This document shows, piece by piece, positions 8,488-18,074 of a stretch of 64,000 bases of DNA. Position 1 is the first letter of the stretch. Every line of letters begins with the position of its first letter. The translations under genes and the position numbers were made by a program. Location: positions 2,598,501 to 2,662,500 of the forward strand of contig NZ_CP121471.1 of the NCBI RefSeq assembly GCF_033954835.1, read 5' to 3'. Below the pieces are notes generated by a model. It was given only the letters and a program-made list of their open reading frames with translations, searched no databases and was not told the DNA's origin. The DNA is from Thiorhodovibrio frisius (GTDB taxonomy: Bacteria; Pseudomonadota; Gammaproteobacteria; Chromatiales; Chromatiaceae).

Positions 8488-9699
8488 TCAGCCCTTGGTT
8501 TCGTCGGCGGAAGGCGATTGGCCCTCGGTGGGCGGTATCTGGTCGCGCGGCTCGGCGACCTTGGCGACGGCGCCCGGCTTGACCTTCTGCAGGCCCGTGA
8601 CGATAACGCGATCCCCCTCGGCGAGATCGCCGGTCAGGATCCAGTCGGTGCGGGTCATGCCGTGAGTTTCGACGCGCCGCTGCTCGACCTTGCCCTCTGC
8701 GCCGACCACCATGACGTAAGCCCCCTCCGAATCCCGTGCGAGAACCGGTTGCGGCAGTGTGAAGGCGTTGTCGAGCTGTCCTGCCGTCAGCCGCAGGGTC
8801 ACAAACATCCCTGGCAACAAGCGCCGATCTGGATTGGGCACGACCGCGCGCAGCGAAACCGCCCCGGTCCCCGGATCGACCGCCAGATCTGAGAAATCGA
8901 CCGATCCGGTCGCGGGATAAGGGTCTTTGCCGTTGAGCAACAGCTCCACCTGGCCCGCGTCTTCTGTGGCGGGGTGTTTGGCGTTCTGGGTCTTCGCGGC
9001 CAGATGCCGAAGCTCCTGCAACTCGGCACCCGATTGGCTGAAGTTGACATAGATGGGGTCGATCTGTTCAACGGTCGTCAGCAGCGTGGCCTCGTTCTGA
9101 CCGACCAGTGCGCCCTCGGTAACCAGTGCACGACCGGCTCGACCGGCGATTGGGGCTCGGACCGTGGCATAGCTCAGATCGAGCTGCGCGCTCTCAACAT
9201 TGGCGCGCGCCTCCTTCACCGCCGCCGCCGTGGTGCGCTCATTGGCGTGGGCGGTGTCCAGGTCCTGCTGCGAGATCGTCTTCTTCTGGCGCAGCTCGGC
9301 GTAGCGCTTCGCGGTGAGCGCGGCATTCACAGCGTCGGCCTCGGCCTTGGCAAGCGCTGCCTCCTCAGCGTTGAGCTTCGCCTTTAGATGCGCTGGATCG
9401 ATCTGGAACAGGACTTGTCCAGACTTGACGTCGGTGCCTTCCGTATAGACCCGCTTCAGGACGATCCCCGCCACCCGAGCGCGCACCTGGGCGGTCCGAG
9501 TCGCCGCCAGACGCCCAACCAGCTCGCGCATGATCGGCGTGGACTGGGGATGGGCTGTGACGACCGATACCTCGGGCGGTGGCATCTGCGGCCCGCCAGC
9601 ACCAGAGCCGACACCCTGCCCGGACGGCTTGTCACAGCCTGCCAAGAAGAGCGCACCCACACAAAAGGCGAGGGTGCGTAACGACATCGGATTCATCAT
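8488..9699 (-). CDS. RND periplasmic adaptor lipoprotein, AcrA/MexA type
   Basis: This membrane-fusion protein bridges the RND transporter and an outer-membrane channel. The N-terminus is a lipoprotein signal with lipobox LAGC (cysteine about residue 22). It is followed by the lipoyl/barrel-sandwich half-motif (RARVAGIVLKRVYTEGTDVKSGQVLF), an alpha-helical hairpin rich in Ala/Lys/Glu, the second lipoyl half (VRAPIAGRAGRAL) and the beta-barrel domain. The 403 residues are a normal length. Two adjacent ATGs could serve as the start, and the ribosome-binding site is weak. It is transcribed divergently from the hybrid kinase at 9931 across a 231-bp gap in which I saw no clear operator. Confidence 0.9.
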   Translation of the reverse strand: MMNPMSLRTLAFCVGALFLAGCDKPSGQGVGSGAGGPQMPPPEVSVVTAHPQSTPIMRELVGRLAATRTAQVRARVAGIVLKRVYTEGTDVKSGQVLFQIDPAHLKAKLNAEEAALAKAEADAVNAALTAKRYAELRQKKTISQQDLDTAHANERTTAAAVKEARANVESAQLDLSYATVRAPIAGRAGRALVTEGALVGQNEATLLTTVEQIDPIYVNFSQSGAELQELRHLAAKTQNAKHPATEDAGQVELLLNGKDPYPATGSVDFSDLAVDPGTGAVSLRAVVPNPDRRLLPGMFVTLRLTAGQLDNAFTLPQPVLARDSEGAYVMVVGAEGKVEQRRVETHGMTRTDWILTGDLAEGDRVIVTGLQKVKPGAVAKVAEPRDQIPPTEGQSPSADETKG

Positions 9700-9930
9700 G
9701 GAAAGTCTCGGCTAGACGTGCGCTATAAAACACAAAGGAGCGGGTTGGATCGATCAAACGAGTCCCTCAGGATCGTCCGATTTAAGACCATCCGATCTTG
9801 GGGCGTGACAAGCGATTTCCAGCCATCATAATAACGCCTCGAACGGCTGCATGGGCGGACGGAACGAGCCCGCGACGCCATCGCGGAAACTTGAGGTCAC
9901 TCGACCCACCACCCGAATGCATTTTTCAAA

Positions 9931-12900
9931 ATGGACAAGATGATCCCTGACTCCTCTACCAAAACCTCCCCCAACAGGGTCGCCTTCGTGGCTGGACTCT
10001 TGTTTTTATTGGTGCTCTCGGTTTTTGCCGTCTTGCTGGAGAACAGTTTTTGGCATGGGAAGGTCGAGGCCGTGCGGGAGGTGCCCGGTTGGCTCTCCGT
10101 GCTCCGCTTGACCGTGGGGGCCACGGTCATCCTGATCCTGTCAATCCTGCTGGGTTGGATCGTGCGGCGCTATCTGGAGCAGCAGCGTCAGATCGACAAC
10201 AACGCCGGGCTGTTTCAGGCGGTGATGGACGCCTCCCCCATTCCGTTCGCCATCACAGAAAGGGACGCCATTCGCCATTTGAATCCGGCCTTCGTGTCAC
10301 TGCTTGGCTACACCTTGAGCGACATCCCGACGCAGGAGGATTGGTTTCCCAGGGCCTATCCGAATCCGGCCTATCGGGAGCAGGTGGCACGGGAATGGCA
10401 GCGACGGCTCGAGCAGGCAGAGCGCGCGGGCACGCCGTTCGAACCCATGGAGGTGCGTGTCCATGGACGTGATGGCAGCGTCCGCACCATGCTCGCCTCC
10501 GCCCAGCCCTTGGGGGTCGCGTTTGCTGAGCGCATGCTGATTTCCATGGCCGACATCACCCAGGTCCGCGCGACGGCCGAGCGACTGAGGATCTTGCTCG
10601 ACAGCGCCAGCGACGGCGTTCATATCCTCGACGCCGATGGGAACGTCGTTGATTGCAGCCAGTCGTTCGCCCGGATGCTGGGCTATTCCATCGACGAGGC
10701 CCGGTGTCTCAATGTCGCCGACTGGGATGTCCAGATCCCCCGCGAGCAACTGCCCGCCGAGCTGCGTCGGCTGATTCGCGAGCCCTCGACCTTCGAGACC
10801 CGGCATCGCCGCAAGGATGGCTCCACCTTTGCTGTCGAGATCAATTCGACCCGCGTTGTGCTCGATGGGCAGAGCTATCTCTATGCCTCCTCGCGCGATG
10901 TGTCGGAGCGGCGTTTTTATGAGACGGCGCTCAGGGACAGTGAGGCGCGTTTTCGCAGCATCTTCGAACGCGCCAATGCAGGCATCGTCTTCGGTGATCC
11001 AATGGGGAATCTCATTGTCTGCAACGCGAGCTTCAGGGCACTGATGGGATACAGCGAAGACGAATTGAAAGGGATGAATTTCGCCGAGTTTACCGACCCC
11101 GAAGACCTTAAGCGGGAACAGGTGTTTTTTAACGAGATCGTCGCCGGCACGCGCAGCGACTACCGCATGGAGAAGCGTTATCGGGTGCGCGACGGCGGGA
11201 TGGTGTGGGTCGACCTTGCGGTGACGGCCTTGCGTGACGACCAGGGCGAGGTGATCAACGTCGTTGGCCTGGTGGTGGACATCACTGAGCGCAAACTGGC
11301 CGCAGCGAATCTTGAGGCCAGCGAGCGGCGTTATCGCGCCCTGATCGAGGCCTCCGCGCAGATCGTCTGGAGCTGCGACCCCGACGGAGTTGTCACCGAG
11401 GATTCGCCGAGTTGGCAGGCCTATACCGGTCAATCCTTCGCGCAATGGAGCGGGTACGGCTACGCCGAGGCCATCCATCCCGAAGATCGGCCTGCGGTCA
11501 TTGAACGGTGGCGCGACGCCTTAGCCAAGGGGGAGACTTGCGTCAACGAGTACCGCATCCGGCATGTCTCGGGTGGATGGCGCTGGAACCTGGCGCGCGG
11601 CGTGCCGATCAAAGATGACGCGGGAACTGTGCTGTCCTGGGTGGGGATCAACTCAGACATCCACGACCGGCGCATGGTGGAAGAAGAGTTGCGCGTGAGC
11701 CAGGAGCGCTATGACCTCGCGGTGCGTGGCAGCAACGATGGTCTCTGGGACTGGAACATTCAGACCAACGCGCTCTACCTGGCACCCCGATTTATGGAAC
11801 TTATGGGGTATCAGGATGACGAGTTTGAAGCCACCCTGGAGTGGTGGCGGTCCCGGATTCATCCCGAGGATCTCGACGCCGTCGTGGCCGCCGTCGAGGC
11901 CCATCTGAGAAACGAAGCGCCCTTCGAAGAGGAATATCGCCTGCGCCACAAATCGGGCGAGTACTTCTGGATCAAGGCACGCGGAGCGGCGATCTTCGAC
12001 GCGGAAGGCCAGCCCCTGCGCATGGCCGGCTCGATTCACGATATCACGCAGCAGAAAGAGGCCGAGCAGCGGCTCCAGCAGGCCTTGCGCTTCAATGAGT
12101 CGGTCCTGCTCAAGTCGCCGCTGGCGATCGCGGTGTATCGCGCGGCGGGTCCATGCGTGGTCGCCAACGAGGCGCTGGCGAACCTTGTGGGTGCGACGCG
12201 CGAGCAACTGCTGGCGCAGGATTTTCACCAGACCAATTCATTCCACGAGACAGGGCTGCACGGCGATCTCCTGAGCGCGCTGGCAGACGGTCGATTAAGA
12301 GAGCGGGAGATTCATCAAAAGTCATCATTCGGCAAGGATATTTGGGTCACCTGCCAGATCCTGCCCACGGTGCTGAACAATGAACCGCATCTCGTCCTGC
12401 AATTCTCTGACCTCTCGGAATTGCACACACGTAATCTCGCGCTGCGCTCGGCGATGAATCGTCAGGAGCTTGCGGCCAAGGTGGCGGCGATCGGCATCTG
12501 GGTGTGGGATCTGGTCGATGGCAGCCTGACCTGGGACCAACGGCAGTTCGAGATCTATCAGGTGCCTGAGGACGTCCAGGCCAGGGGCATCGACTATGAC
12601 TTCTGGCGTTCGCGCTGCCACCCGGAGGATTTGGCGCGTACCGAGGAGGCGCTGGCGGCCGCCGCGCGTGGGGAAAGGCCCTTCGACAGCCCATTCAGGA
12701 TCCTGTTGGCGGATGGCTCGGTTCGTCATTTGCAGGCGGCTGCGATCATCGAGGAGGACGCGGCAGGCAATCCGCGTCGCCTCGTGGGCATCAATCGCGA
12801 CCTGACCGACCAAAAAGCCGCCGAAACAGCGCTGCTGGCGGCAAAGCAGGAGGCGGAGACCGCCGCATCGCAGGCGGCTGCGGCCAACCGCGCCAAGAGC

Positions 12901-14745
12901 GAATTCCTGGCCAATATGAGCCACGAGATCCGCACGCCGATGAATGCCGTGATGGGGCTCGCGCAATTGCTGCTCGGTACCGAGCTCAGCACCCGCCAGC
13001 GCGACTATCTGACCAAGCTGTACAACGCGGCACACTCACTGCTCGGTATCCTCAATGACATCCTCGATTACTCCAAGATCGAGGCCGGCAAGCTGGACCT
13101 GGAGACGGTCGATGTCGAGATGGCCGAGCTGCTGGAAAGCTCGGCCAATCTGTTCAGCCTGGCCGTGGAGGACAAAGGCCTGGAGCTGATCGTCGAGATC
13201 GACCCGGACATCCCGCCGATTCTGCTGGGCGACCCGCTGCGCTTGCGACAGATCATGAACAACCTGCTCGGCAATGCCGTCAAATTCACCCCAAAAGGTC
13301 ACATCACGTTATCGATGCGCCTTGTGGAGCGGCAAGGCGACGAGGTCACCCTGAAGGTATCGGTTCAGGACACCGGAATCGGCATGACATCGGAGCAAGT
13401 CGGGCGGCTGTTTCGCGCCTTCGAGCAAGCTGATGCCTCGACCACGCGCCGATTTGGCGGCACCGGGCTGGGGTTGACCATTACCAAGTATCTGGTCGAC
13501 ATGATGGGCGGCGAGATCTCGGTCGAGAGCCAACCGGAGCAGGGCAGCACCTTTGGATTTCAGGTGCGCCTGCAAGTCTCGCCCACCCCAGCTAAAAATG
13601 ACGCCGCTGGCCATCTTCCGGGCACGCGCACCCTGATCGCGGATGACCAGAAGAGCGCCCGCGATGTGCGCAATATGCGCAGCCGCACGCACAGGATTCG
13701 GGGCGCTCAGATCCTGCTGGTCGAGGACAATCCGACCAATCAGTTGGTCGCCTGTGATCTGCTGGAGAAGATGGGACTCGTGGTGACCCTGGCAAACAAC
13801 GGGCGCGAGGCTGTCGAGCAGGCGGCAGCGCGGCGCTTTGATGCCATCCTGATGGATTTGCAGATGCCGGAGATGGACGGTCTTGAGGCGACACGGCGGA
13901 TTCGCGCCTTGCCGCAAGGCCCTGATGTACCCATCATTGCCATGACCGCCGCCGCCATGACGGCCGACCGCGAGGCCAGTCAGTCCGCCGGCATGAACGA
14001 CTTCTTGGCCAAGCCCATCGATATCGCCGAGCTGACCACGGCCTTGTTGCGTTGGATCTCACCGCTGGCGGCGGAAGAGGCGTCTGTGCTCACGATCGCC
14101 CCGACAGCCCCGCCCGACGGCATGGGCGTCCCCTTCGAGATAGCTGGCCTGGACCTGGACGACGCGCTGCGCCACATCGGCGGGGACTGGAATCTGCTGC
14201 GACGGGCGCTGGACGGTTTTGCTCGGGACTTCACCGAGAGCGCGGCGGACCTTGATGACCATCTGGCCCAAGGGCGGTGGGCGGAGGCCCGCCGTCTGGT
14301 CCATACACTCACAGGGATCGCCAAGACCATTGGCGCAACCGCGTTGCACGAGGCCAGCCAGCCACTTGAGGTCGCTTTAGCGGCCGAGAAAAGCCGCTCG
14401 ACGACAGCGTTCAAGACCGCGCTGGCGGACACCCTGAGCGCCATCGCAGCGCTGCCGCCGCTCGCGCGCGTTGCGCCGGTATCCTATGATCAGTTGCCCT
14501 ATGATCAGGCGCCCTATGATCCGGAGCGAACCACGACCCTGTTGCAGGAGCTTCAGATGCATCTCAAACGCTCTGAGTTCGTGCGACCCGAATGGCTGGA
14601 CGAGATCGAACAGGGCTTGGTCGCGCCACAGGCCCAGGCAGCGTTTCGCAAGCTCAAGACCACAATTGAGGCATTTGACTACCCGGCCGCCAATCAATCG
14701 CTTGCCACGCTCGCGTCACTCCTCGATATCCCCCTCGATGGGTAA
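9931..14745 (+). CDS. Multi-PAS hybrid sensor histidine kinase with REC and Hpt domains
   Basis: This 1604-residue membrane kinase has two N-terminal transmembrane helices (about residues 17-36 and 58-80) around a very short periplasmic loop. About seven PAS/PAC repeats follow, to about residue 965. HisKA has the phospho-acceptor His998 ([11 protein letters not shown]), and the ATPase domain has its N, G1 (DTGIGM) and G2 (GGTGLGLTI) boxes. The receiver ([10 protein letters not shown], phospho-Asp1309 in [11 protein letters not shown]) precedes a C-terminal Hpt domain with His1458 ([13 protein letters not shown]). Sensing is therefore mostly cytoplasmic, with BarA/EvgS-style phosphorelay. Between ATPase and REC a short stretch (about residues 1231-1248, [12 protein letters not shown]) looks like the start of a second receiver that has been lost. 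The diguanylate cyclase gene follows after 23 bp. Confidence 0.92.
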   Translation: MDKMIPDSSTKTSPNRVAFVAGLLFLLVLSVFAVLLENSFWHGKVEAVREVPGWLSVLRLTVGATVILILSILLGWIVRRYLEQQRQIDNNAGLFQAVMDASPIPFAITERDAIRHLNPAFVSLLGYTLSDIPTQEDWFPRAYPNPAYREQVAREWQRRLEQAERAGTPFEPMEVRVHGRDGSVRTMLASAQPLGVAFAERMLISMADITQVRATAERLRILLDSASDGVHILDADGNVVDCSQSFARMLGYSIDEARCLNVADWDVQIPREQLPAELRRLIREPSTFETRHRRKDGSTFAVEINSTRVVLDGQSYLYASSRDVSERRFYETALRDSEARFRSIFERANAGIVFGDPMGNLIVCNASFRALMGYSEDELKGMNFAEFTDPEDLKREQVFFNEIVAGTRSDYRMEKRYRVRDGGMVWVDLAVTALRDDQGEVINVVGLVVDITERKLAAANLEASERRYRALIEASAQIVWSCDPDGVVTEDSPSWQAYTGQSFAQWSGYGYAEAIHPEDRPAVIERWRDALAKGETCVNEYRIRHVSGGWRWNLARGVPIKDDAGTVLSWVGINSDIHDRRMVEEELRVSQERYDLAVRGSNDGLWDWNIQTNALYLAPRFMELMGYQDDEFEATLEWWRSRIHPEDLDAVVAAVEAHLRNEAPFEEEYRLRHKSGEYFWIKARGAAIFDAEGQPLRMAGSIHDITQQKEAEQRLQQALRFNESVLLKSPLAIAVYRAAGPCVVANEALANLVGATREQLLAQDFHQTNSFHETGLHGDLLSALADGRLREREIHQKSSFGKDIWVTCQILPTVLNNEPHLVLQFSDLSELHTRNLALRSAMNRQELAAKVAAIGIWVWDLVDGSLTWDQRQFEIYQVPEDVQARGIDYDFWRSRCHPEDLARTEEALAAAARGERPFDSPFRILLADGSVRHLQAAAIIEEDAAGNPRRLVGINRDLTDQKAAETALLAAKQEAETAASQAAAANRAKSEFLANMSHEIRTPMNAVMGLAQLLLGTELSTRQRDYLTKLYNAAHSLLGILNDILDYSKIEAGKLDLETVDVEMAELLESSANLFSLAVEDKGLELIVEIDPDIPPILLGDPLRLRQIMNNLLGNAVKFTPKGHITLSMRLVERQGDEVTLKVSVQDTGIGMTSEQVGRLFRAFEQADASTTRRFGGTGLGLTITKYLVDMMGGEISVESQPEQGSTFGFQVRLQVSPTPAKNDAAGHLPGTRTLIADDQKSARDVRNMRSRTHRIRGAQILLVEDNPTNQLVACDLLEKMGLVVTLANNGREAVEQAAARRFDAILMDLQMPEMDGLEATRRIRALPQGPDVPIIAMTAAAMTADREASQSAGMNDFLAKPIDIAELTTALLRWISPLAAEEASVLTIAPTAPPDGMGVPFEIAGLDLDDALRHIGGDWNLLRRALDGFARDFTESAADLDDHLAQGRWAEARRLVHTLTGIAKTIGATALHEASQPLEVALAAEKSRSTTAFKTALADTLSAIAALPPLARVAPVSYDQLPYDQAPYDPERTTTLLQELQMHLKRSEFVRPEWLDEIEQGLVAPQAQAAFRKLKTTIEAFDYPAANQSLATLASLLDIPLDG
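14483..14524 (+). repeat. Three-unit 15-bp in-frame repeat in the kinase gene
   Basis: The unit CCTATGATCAGTTGC is repeated almost three times; the third copy is shortened and diverged. It encodes [13 protein letters not shown] between the Hpt domain and the C-terminal tail, probably a flexible linker. Such short tandem repeats commonly arise by replication slippage. Confidence 0.7.
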
Positions 14746-14768
14746 GGCCCGATCAGAAAAAAACGACG

Positions 14769-15791
14769 ATGAAGAACACGAAATCCAGCAGCCGATTCGC
14801 TGACGATGCCCCAGCCGATCCTCCAGCCGATCCTCCAGCCGATCCTCCATTGCCCGCGCCGACCGCCCCCATACAACGCCAGCGCGCGAGGATCCTCATC
14901 GTCGACGACACACCGGTCAACATTCAGATCCTCGCTCAGGCATTGACCAAAGAATATGACATCGCGGTTGCCACCGGGGGCGCTGCGGCGCTGGAGCTGC
15001 TGCGCCAGCCTGACAAGCCCGATCTCATCTTGTTAGACATCATGATGCCGGAGATGGACGGTCACGAGGTCTGCCGACGCATCAAAAAGGACCCCGCCAC
15101 CTGGGACATCCCGATCATCTTCCTCACCGCCAAGGGCACTGTGGAAGATCAGCAGACGGGGTTCAATCTCGGTGCCGTGGATTACATCACCAAACCCATC
15201 GAAATCCCCGTGGTGCTGGCGCGAGTCAGCGTCCATATCCGGCTAAAACGCAAGTCCGATCAACTGGAAAAACTGGCGATGCTCGACGGTCTGACAGACA
15301 TCGCCAATCGTCGCGCACTCGATGAAATGCTGCCGCGCGAGTGTCTACGGGCAGCCCGGGACGGCGTTCCGCTCGCGGTCCTCATGATCGACATCGACCA
15401 TTTCAAGTCCTTCAACGACCATTACGGGCACGGCGTGGGAGACGAATGCCTGCGACGCGTGGCACAAAGCATTGAGGCCGTCTTGCAACGACCAGGGGAC
15501 TTCGTCGCCCGCTATGGCGGCGAGGAGTTCTGCGTCATCCTGCCCAACTGCGACAGCGCTGGAGCCTTGCAGGTCGCAGAAAACCTGCGTTCCGCCGTCG
15601 CCGCCCTGGACATTCCTCACGCCTATTCCAATGTCGCGCGACAGGTCACCATCAGCATCGGCATCTCAGCAAGGCAGGTCACAGGACAAGAGATATGCCC
15701 ACCCGTGATCCAGCAAGAGGCCGACGCAGCCCTCTATCGCGCCAAATCAGAGGGGCGTAACCGGGTTGTCGTGCGAGAGGAGGGCGCCTGA
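14769..15791 (+). CDS. Response regulator with diguanylate cyclase output (REC-GGDEF)
   Basis: This 340-residue PleD/WspR-like protein makes cyclic di-GMP on phosphorylation. A proline-rich N-terminal leader is followed by a receiver domain (ILIVDDTPVN; phospho-Asp in LILLDIMMPEMDG; Lys in ITKPIE). The GGDEF domain opens at MLDGLTDIANRRAL, and its active site reads RYGGEEF. RPGD lies five residues before GGEEF and matches the inhibitory I-site RxxD, so product inhibition is expected. The gene follows the multi-PAS hybrid kinase by 23 bp, so the Hpt domain of that kinase is the likely phosphodonor. This pairing is an inference from position. Confidence 0.92.
   Translation: MKNTKSSSRFADDAPADPPADPPADPPLPAPTAPIQRQRARILIVDDTPVNIQILAQALTKEYDIAVATGGAAALELLRQPDKPDLILLDIMMPEMDGHEVCRRIKKDPATWDIPIIFLTAKGTVEDQQTGFNLGAVDYITKPIEIPVVLARVSVHIRLKRKSDQLEKLAMLDGLTDIANRRALDEMLPRECLRAARDGVPLAVLMIDIDHFKSFNDHYGHGVGDECLRRVAQSIEAVLQRPGDFVARYGGEEFCVILPNCDSAGALQVAENLRSAVAALDIPHAYSNVARQVTISIGISARQVTGQEICPPVIQQEADAALYRAKSEGRNRVVVREEGA
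14811..14846 (+). repeat. Three-unit 12-bp tandem repeat at the start of the GGDEF gene
   Basis: Three perfect copies of CCAGCCGATCCT encode an (Ala-Asp-Pro-Pro)n leader ahead of the receiver domain. The array is perfect at the DNA level, so copy number may vary between strains. Since 12 is a multiple of three, changes would keep the frame. Confidence 0.8.
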
Positions 15792-15805
15792 CCCGGCGCT
15801 TCGGC

Positions 15806-15870
15806 GTTATACCGAAACCCTTTGTAATTTTGGCTCGTTCTGGGCCGGTTTGACGGCCACGGGCGACGCC
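15806..15870 (+). repeat. Partial copy of a structured interspersed repeat (copy a)
   Basis: This 65-bp stretch lies between the GGDEF gene and the convergent barrel gene, ending just before the barrel gene's stop codon. It matches one arm of the long palindrome at 38075-38239: both share GTTATACC or GTATACC ends, the block ATTTTGGCTCGTTCTGGGCC and then a run with CCACGGG and GACGCC. It is therefore a truncated member of the same repeat family. Confidence 0.65.
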
Positions 15871-15872
15871 AT

Positions 15873-16778
15873 TTAGAAGCGCAATTCCACTGTTGCGCCA
15901 GCGAATGGTGCGGTGTCGTAGTCGCTCTCTTCGAGCAATTCGCCATGCTCGTCTTCCAGTCGCAGGCGACCGCCCACCTTCGCGCCAGCGATGACGCTGA
16001 AGGTGGCAGTGGGGCCGAAACTGCGTGTTAAGCCCAGATACAGGGGCACCGACGTCTCCTGTCCGATGCCATTCGGTGCGATGCCGTCGTCATCGAGGCG
16101 AAAGCGCTCTTTCTCATAGCGACCGCCGAGGCTGAATGACCAGCTCTCCGATGCATCCCAGACCAGCGTGAGCCCGGGGCCGCGTGTCGAAGCGAAGCCG
16201 CGACCGGTGCGCAAGCTGATGCGATCGGTGATGCGCCAATCCACGGCGAGAATCGGAAACCAGTCGGTATCACCCTCCAGTTCCGAGAAGACACCGAAGC
16301 CGGGTCCGATACTCAGCCGATCATTGACACGATAGGTAGCGGCGGCAAGCAAGCCGCCGGTGCGACCATCGTTCAGTGCAGCGCCGGTCTCAGCCGACCA
16401 GCGGATGGTCGGAATAGCAAAAACACTCCAACTTTCGTTAGCCTGCCAATTGAGCGATGCACTGAGCCGGGCGTCGCGCACGTTGGACCAAGGGCGCGAG
16501 CCGCCGAACCCGGTATCGCCCGAAAACCTGTAGTTGCGCTGACCGACGCCGGCGGACAGACCGGCACGCAGCGTCGGCGTCCATGCGCGGCTTGCACTTG
16601 CGCGAAAGGACCAGGCATTCGCCGATAGATCCCCGCCCTTGTCGATGCCGCTCTCCCATTGATGCAGAGCGCCAGCTTCTGCCGAGAACCGCCAGCCATC
16701 CGGAGCAGGCTGGGCATGGAGCCCGTGGAAAGCGGTACAAAATGTCACCGCGATTGCGGATTGGAGAATGTTTCGCAT
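15873..16778 (-). CDS. Predicted outer-membrane beta-barrel protein, function unknown
   Basis: The 301-residue product has a signal peptide (MRNILQSAIAVTFCTAFHGLHA, with cleavage likely after LHA). Alternating polar and hydrophobic strands follow, many with Trp or Tyr (WRFSAEAGAL, SWSFSLGGRYEKERF). It ends in the strand ATVELRF with a terminal Phe, the usual C-terminal signal of outer-membrane barrels recognised by the BAM machinery. I count roughly ten to twelve strands. I do not recognise a specific porin or receptor family. The gene stands alone between the GGDEF gene and the toxin-antitoxin remnant. Confidence 0.6.
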   Translation of the reverse strand: MRNILQSAIAVTFCTAFHGLHAQPAPDGWRFSAEAGALHQWESGIDKGGDLSANAWSFRASASRAWTPTLRAGLSAGVGQRNYRFSGDTGFGGSRPWSNVRDARLSASLNWQANESWSVFAIPTIRWSAETGAALNDGRTGGLLAAATYRVNDRLSIGPGFGVFSELEGDTDWFPILAVDWRITDRISLRTGRGFASTRGPGLTLVWDASESWSFSLGGRYEKERFRLDDDGIAPNGIGQETSVPLYLGLTRSFGPTATFSVIAGAKVGGRLRLEDEHGELLEESDYDTAPFAGATVELRF

Positions 16779-16949
16779 GTCATAAGGCTCATAACAGGGG
16801 GCAGAATTCTTTTACACTCTATCATGTGATTTCAAAAGATCAGTATGACTGAGCACGACCATGCGCATCGCCTTGCCGTGCGGTAGTCAGTGACTTAGGA
16901 TCAGCTGAAAGAATTCCCAAGCGCTGCAAGCGCCAACCGGTACAGCCGA

Positions 16950-17003
16950 ATGGCTACCCTAGAAATCACTATCCCCGACGCACTAGGGAGGCCAACAAGA
17001 TAG
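16950..17003 (+). pseudogene. Possible fragment of an antitoxin-like N-terminus
   Basis: A 17-codon frame reads MATLEITIPDALGRPTR and then stops. This resembles the first residues of ribbon-helix-helix or SpoVT/AbrB-type antitoxins, which often open with a short strand followed by PDAL. It ends 8 bp before the truncated HEPN gene. It is too short to be convincing alone; I list it because the neighbouring genes are also truncated. Confidence 0.2.
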
Positions 17004-17011
17004 TCAACCAC

Positions 17012-17227
17012 ATGAATCTGAACACTGGTTTGTCCGCCACTCATGGCTTGATGACACTCGAAGAGGTGGAACGCTGGTTTGCCTACCGGGACAACCGCAA
17101 CAATACCGCCCATGACTACGGTGAAAACTTCGCCAAAGAAACGCTGCGCTTGATTCCTGGTTTCATTGTCGACGTGACGCGACTGGAAGCTATTCTGCGC
17201 GAACGCTACAGCGAAGGAGCGTATTGA
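17012..17227 (+). CDS. HEPN-domain (HepT-like) toxin, N-terminally truncated
   Basis: This 71-residue product matches only the C-terminal half of HepT/HI0074-type HEPN proteins, which are usually 130-140 residues. It retains the RNase motif RX4HXY in YRDNRNNTAHDYG. The preceding part seems to begin inside the domain (LMTLEEVERWF), and no in-frame sequence upstream supplies the missing helices. Its stop overlaps the start of the MNT gene by one base (TGATG), so the pair is translationally coupled. In the known family HEPN is the toxin and the MNT partner neutralises it. Loss of the N-terminal helices probably makes this one inactive. Confidence 0.65.
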   Translation: MNLNTGLSATHGLMTLEEVERWFAYRDNRNNTAHDYGENFAKETLRLIPGFIVDVTRLEAILRERYSEGAY

Positions 17228-17553
17228 TGCCCGAGCGACCGCCGCAAACGCTGGCATTGCGCCCCCGGCACCTGGCCATGTTGCAGGCGCTGCTGCAACA
17301 GCATCTACCGCATGCCGAGGTCTGGGCCTACGGCAGCCGCGTCAACGGCAACGGCCACGACGCCAGCGACCTCGACCTGGTGGTGCGTCAGCCGAATGAC
17401 CTGAAACAGCCGACCCGCGAACTGGGAGAAACCCGGGAGGCATTGTCGGAAAGCAACCTACCCATCCGCGTCGAAATCGTCGATTGGGCGCGCATCCCGG
17501 CCAGTTTCCAACGCGAAATTGAGCAGGCGTATGTAGCAGTGCAGACCGATTGA
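17227..17553 (+). CDS. MNT-domain minimal nucleotidyltransferase (MntA-like antitoxin)
   Basis: This 108-residue protein has the nucleotidyltransferase signature GSX10DXD as GSRVNGNGHDASDLDL, with both metal-binding aspartates, and a later Asp in RVEIVDWARI as expected. In HEPN-MNT modules this antitoxin neutralises its partner by adding AMP to it. The start is ATG 17227, sharing a base with the HEPN stop; an upstream TTG is possible but unnecessary. The domain looks intact even though its partner is truncated. Confidence 0.8.
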   Translation: MPERPPQTLALRPRHLAMLQALLQQHLPHAEVWAYGSRVNGNGHDASDLDLVVRQPNDLKQPTRELGETREALSESNLPIRVEIVDWARIPASFQREIEQAYVAVQTD

Positions 17554-17773
17554 GGCCTATTGCTGTTGGGATCATGGTCGACGGATCGGTTTTTCTGATT
17601 CAGGAAAACTGTGTTCGCGCGGCGGATGGATCAAGCTGCGCCCCAGCCCTGCCGAGGAGACGAGTACCGGGGAAAATAGCTTTCTCAACCTCGACGACGC
17701 CAAAACCTGGCCCCGTCCCGGCAGTAACACAAGGGACGCAGAACTGCCGAGCCGAGGCGTCAATCAAGCGGGA

Positions 17774-17950
17774 TTGGACACATACCTTGACTGCTATCCT
17801 TGCTTCCTGCTCCGGGCGCTGAGTTGGGTCGACAGAATCCTCGACCTAGCTGACAATGTCGGTGAAATGTCCGGTCATTGCCGAGGATTTAGGCGTCCCG
17901 GTTGGCAGTGTGGTGCTGAAGGCGCCTGTGGTAATGAATCAATGGGTTAA
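17774..17950 (+). pseudogene. Possible DUF89-like N-terminal fragment in an otherwise gene-free gap
   Basis: The 521 bp between the MNT gene and the kinase at 18075 hold no convincing complete gene. One frame reads LDTYLDCYPCFLLRAL, similar to the opening (YLDC-PCFLRQAL) of DUF89/ARMT1-like metal-dependent phosphatases. It then runs into unrelated sequence and stops at 17950. A 36-codon frame at 17856-17966 (MSVKCPVIAEDLGVPVGS...) overlaps it in another frame and is unrecognised. I read this as decayed coding DNA; the similarity is from memory of the motif and is weak. Confidence 0.22.
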
Positions 17951-18074
17951 CGACCATGGTCTGTAAGATTTGGCGAGCAAAACCATCATCGCCGCTGCAC
18001 ATCATCAGCAAATCACGCTGGCTTGGTGGCAGCGAGGTTCGGAGCTTGCTGCGGTTTTGCGGTCGCTTCTAACG

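Noticed and set aside
17550-17822. 90-codon frame after the MNT gene
   Set aside because: It has no recognisable domain or ribosome-binding site, and crosses a region with a better fragment match in another frame.
17970-18074. Longer start for kinase 1
   Set aside because: The extra 35 codons have no counterpart in the paralogue and place the signal peptide away from the N-terminus.
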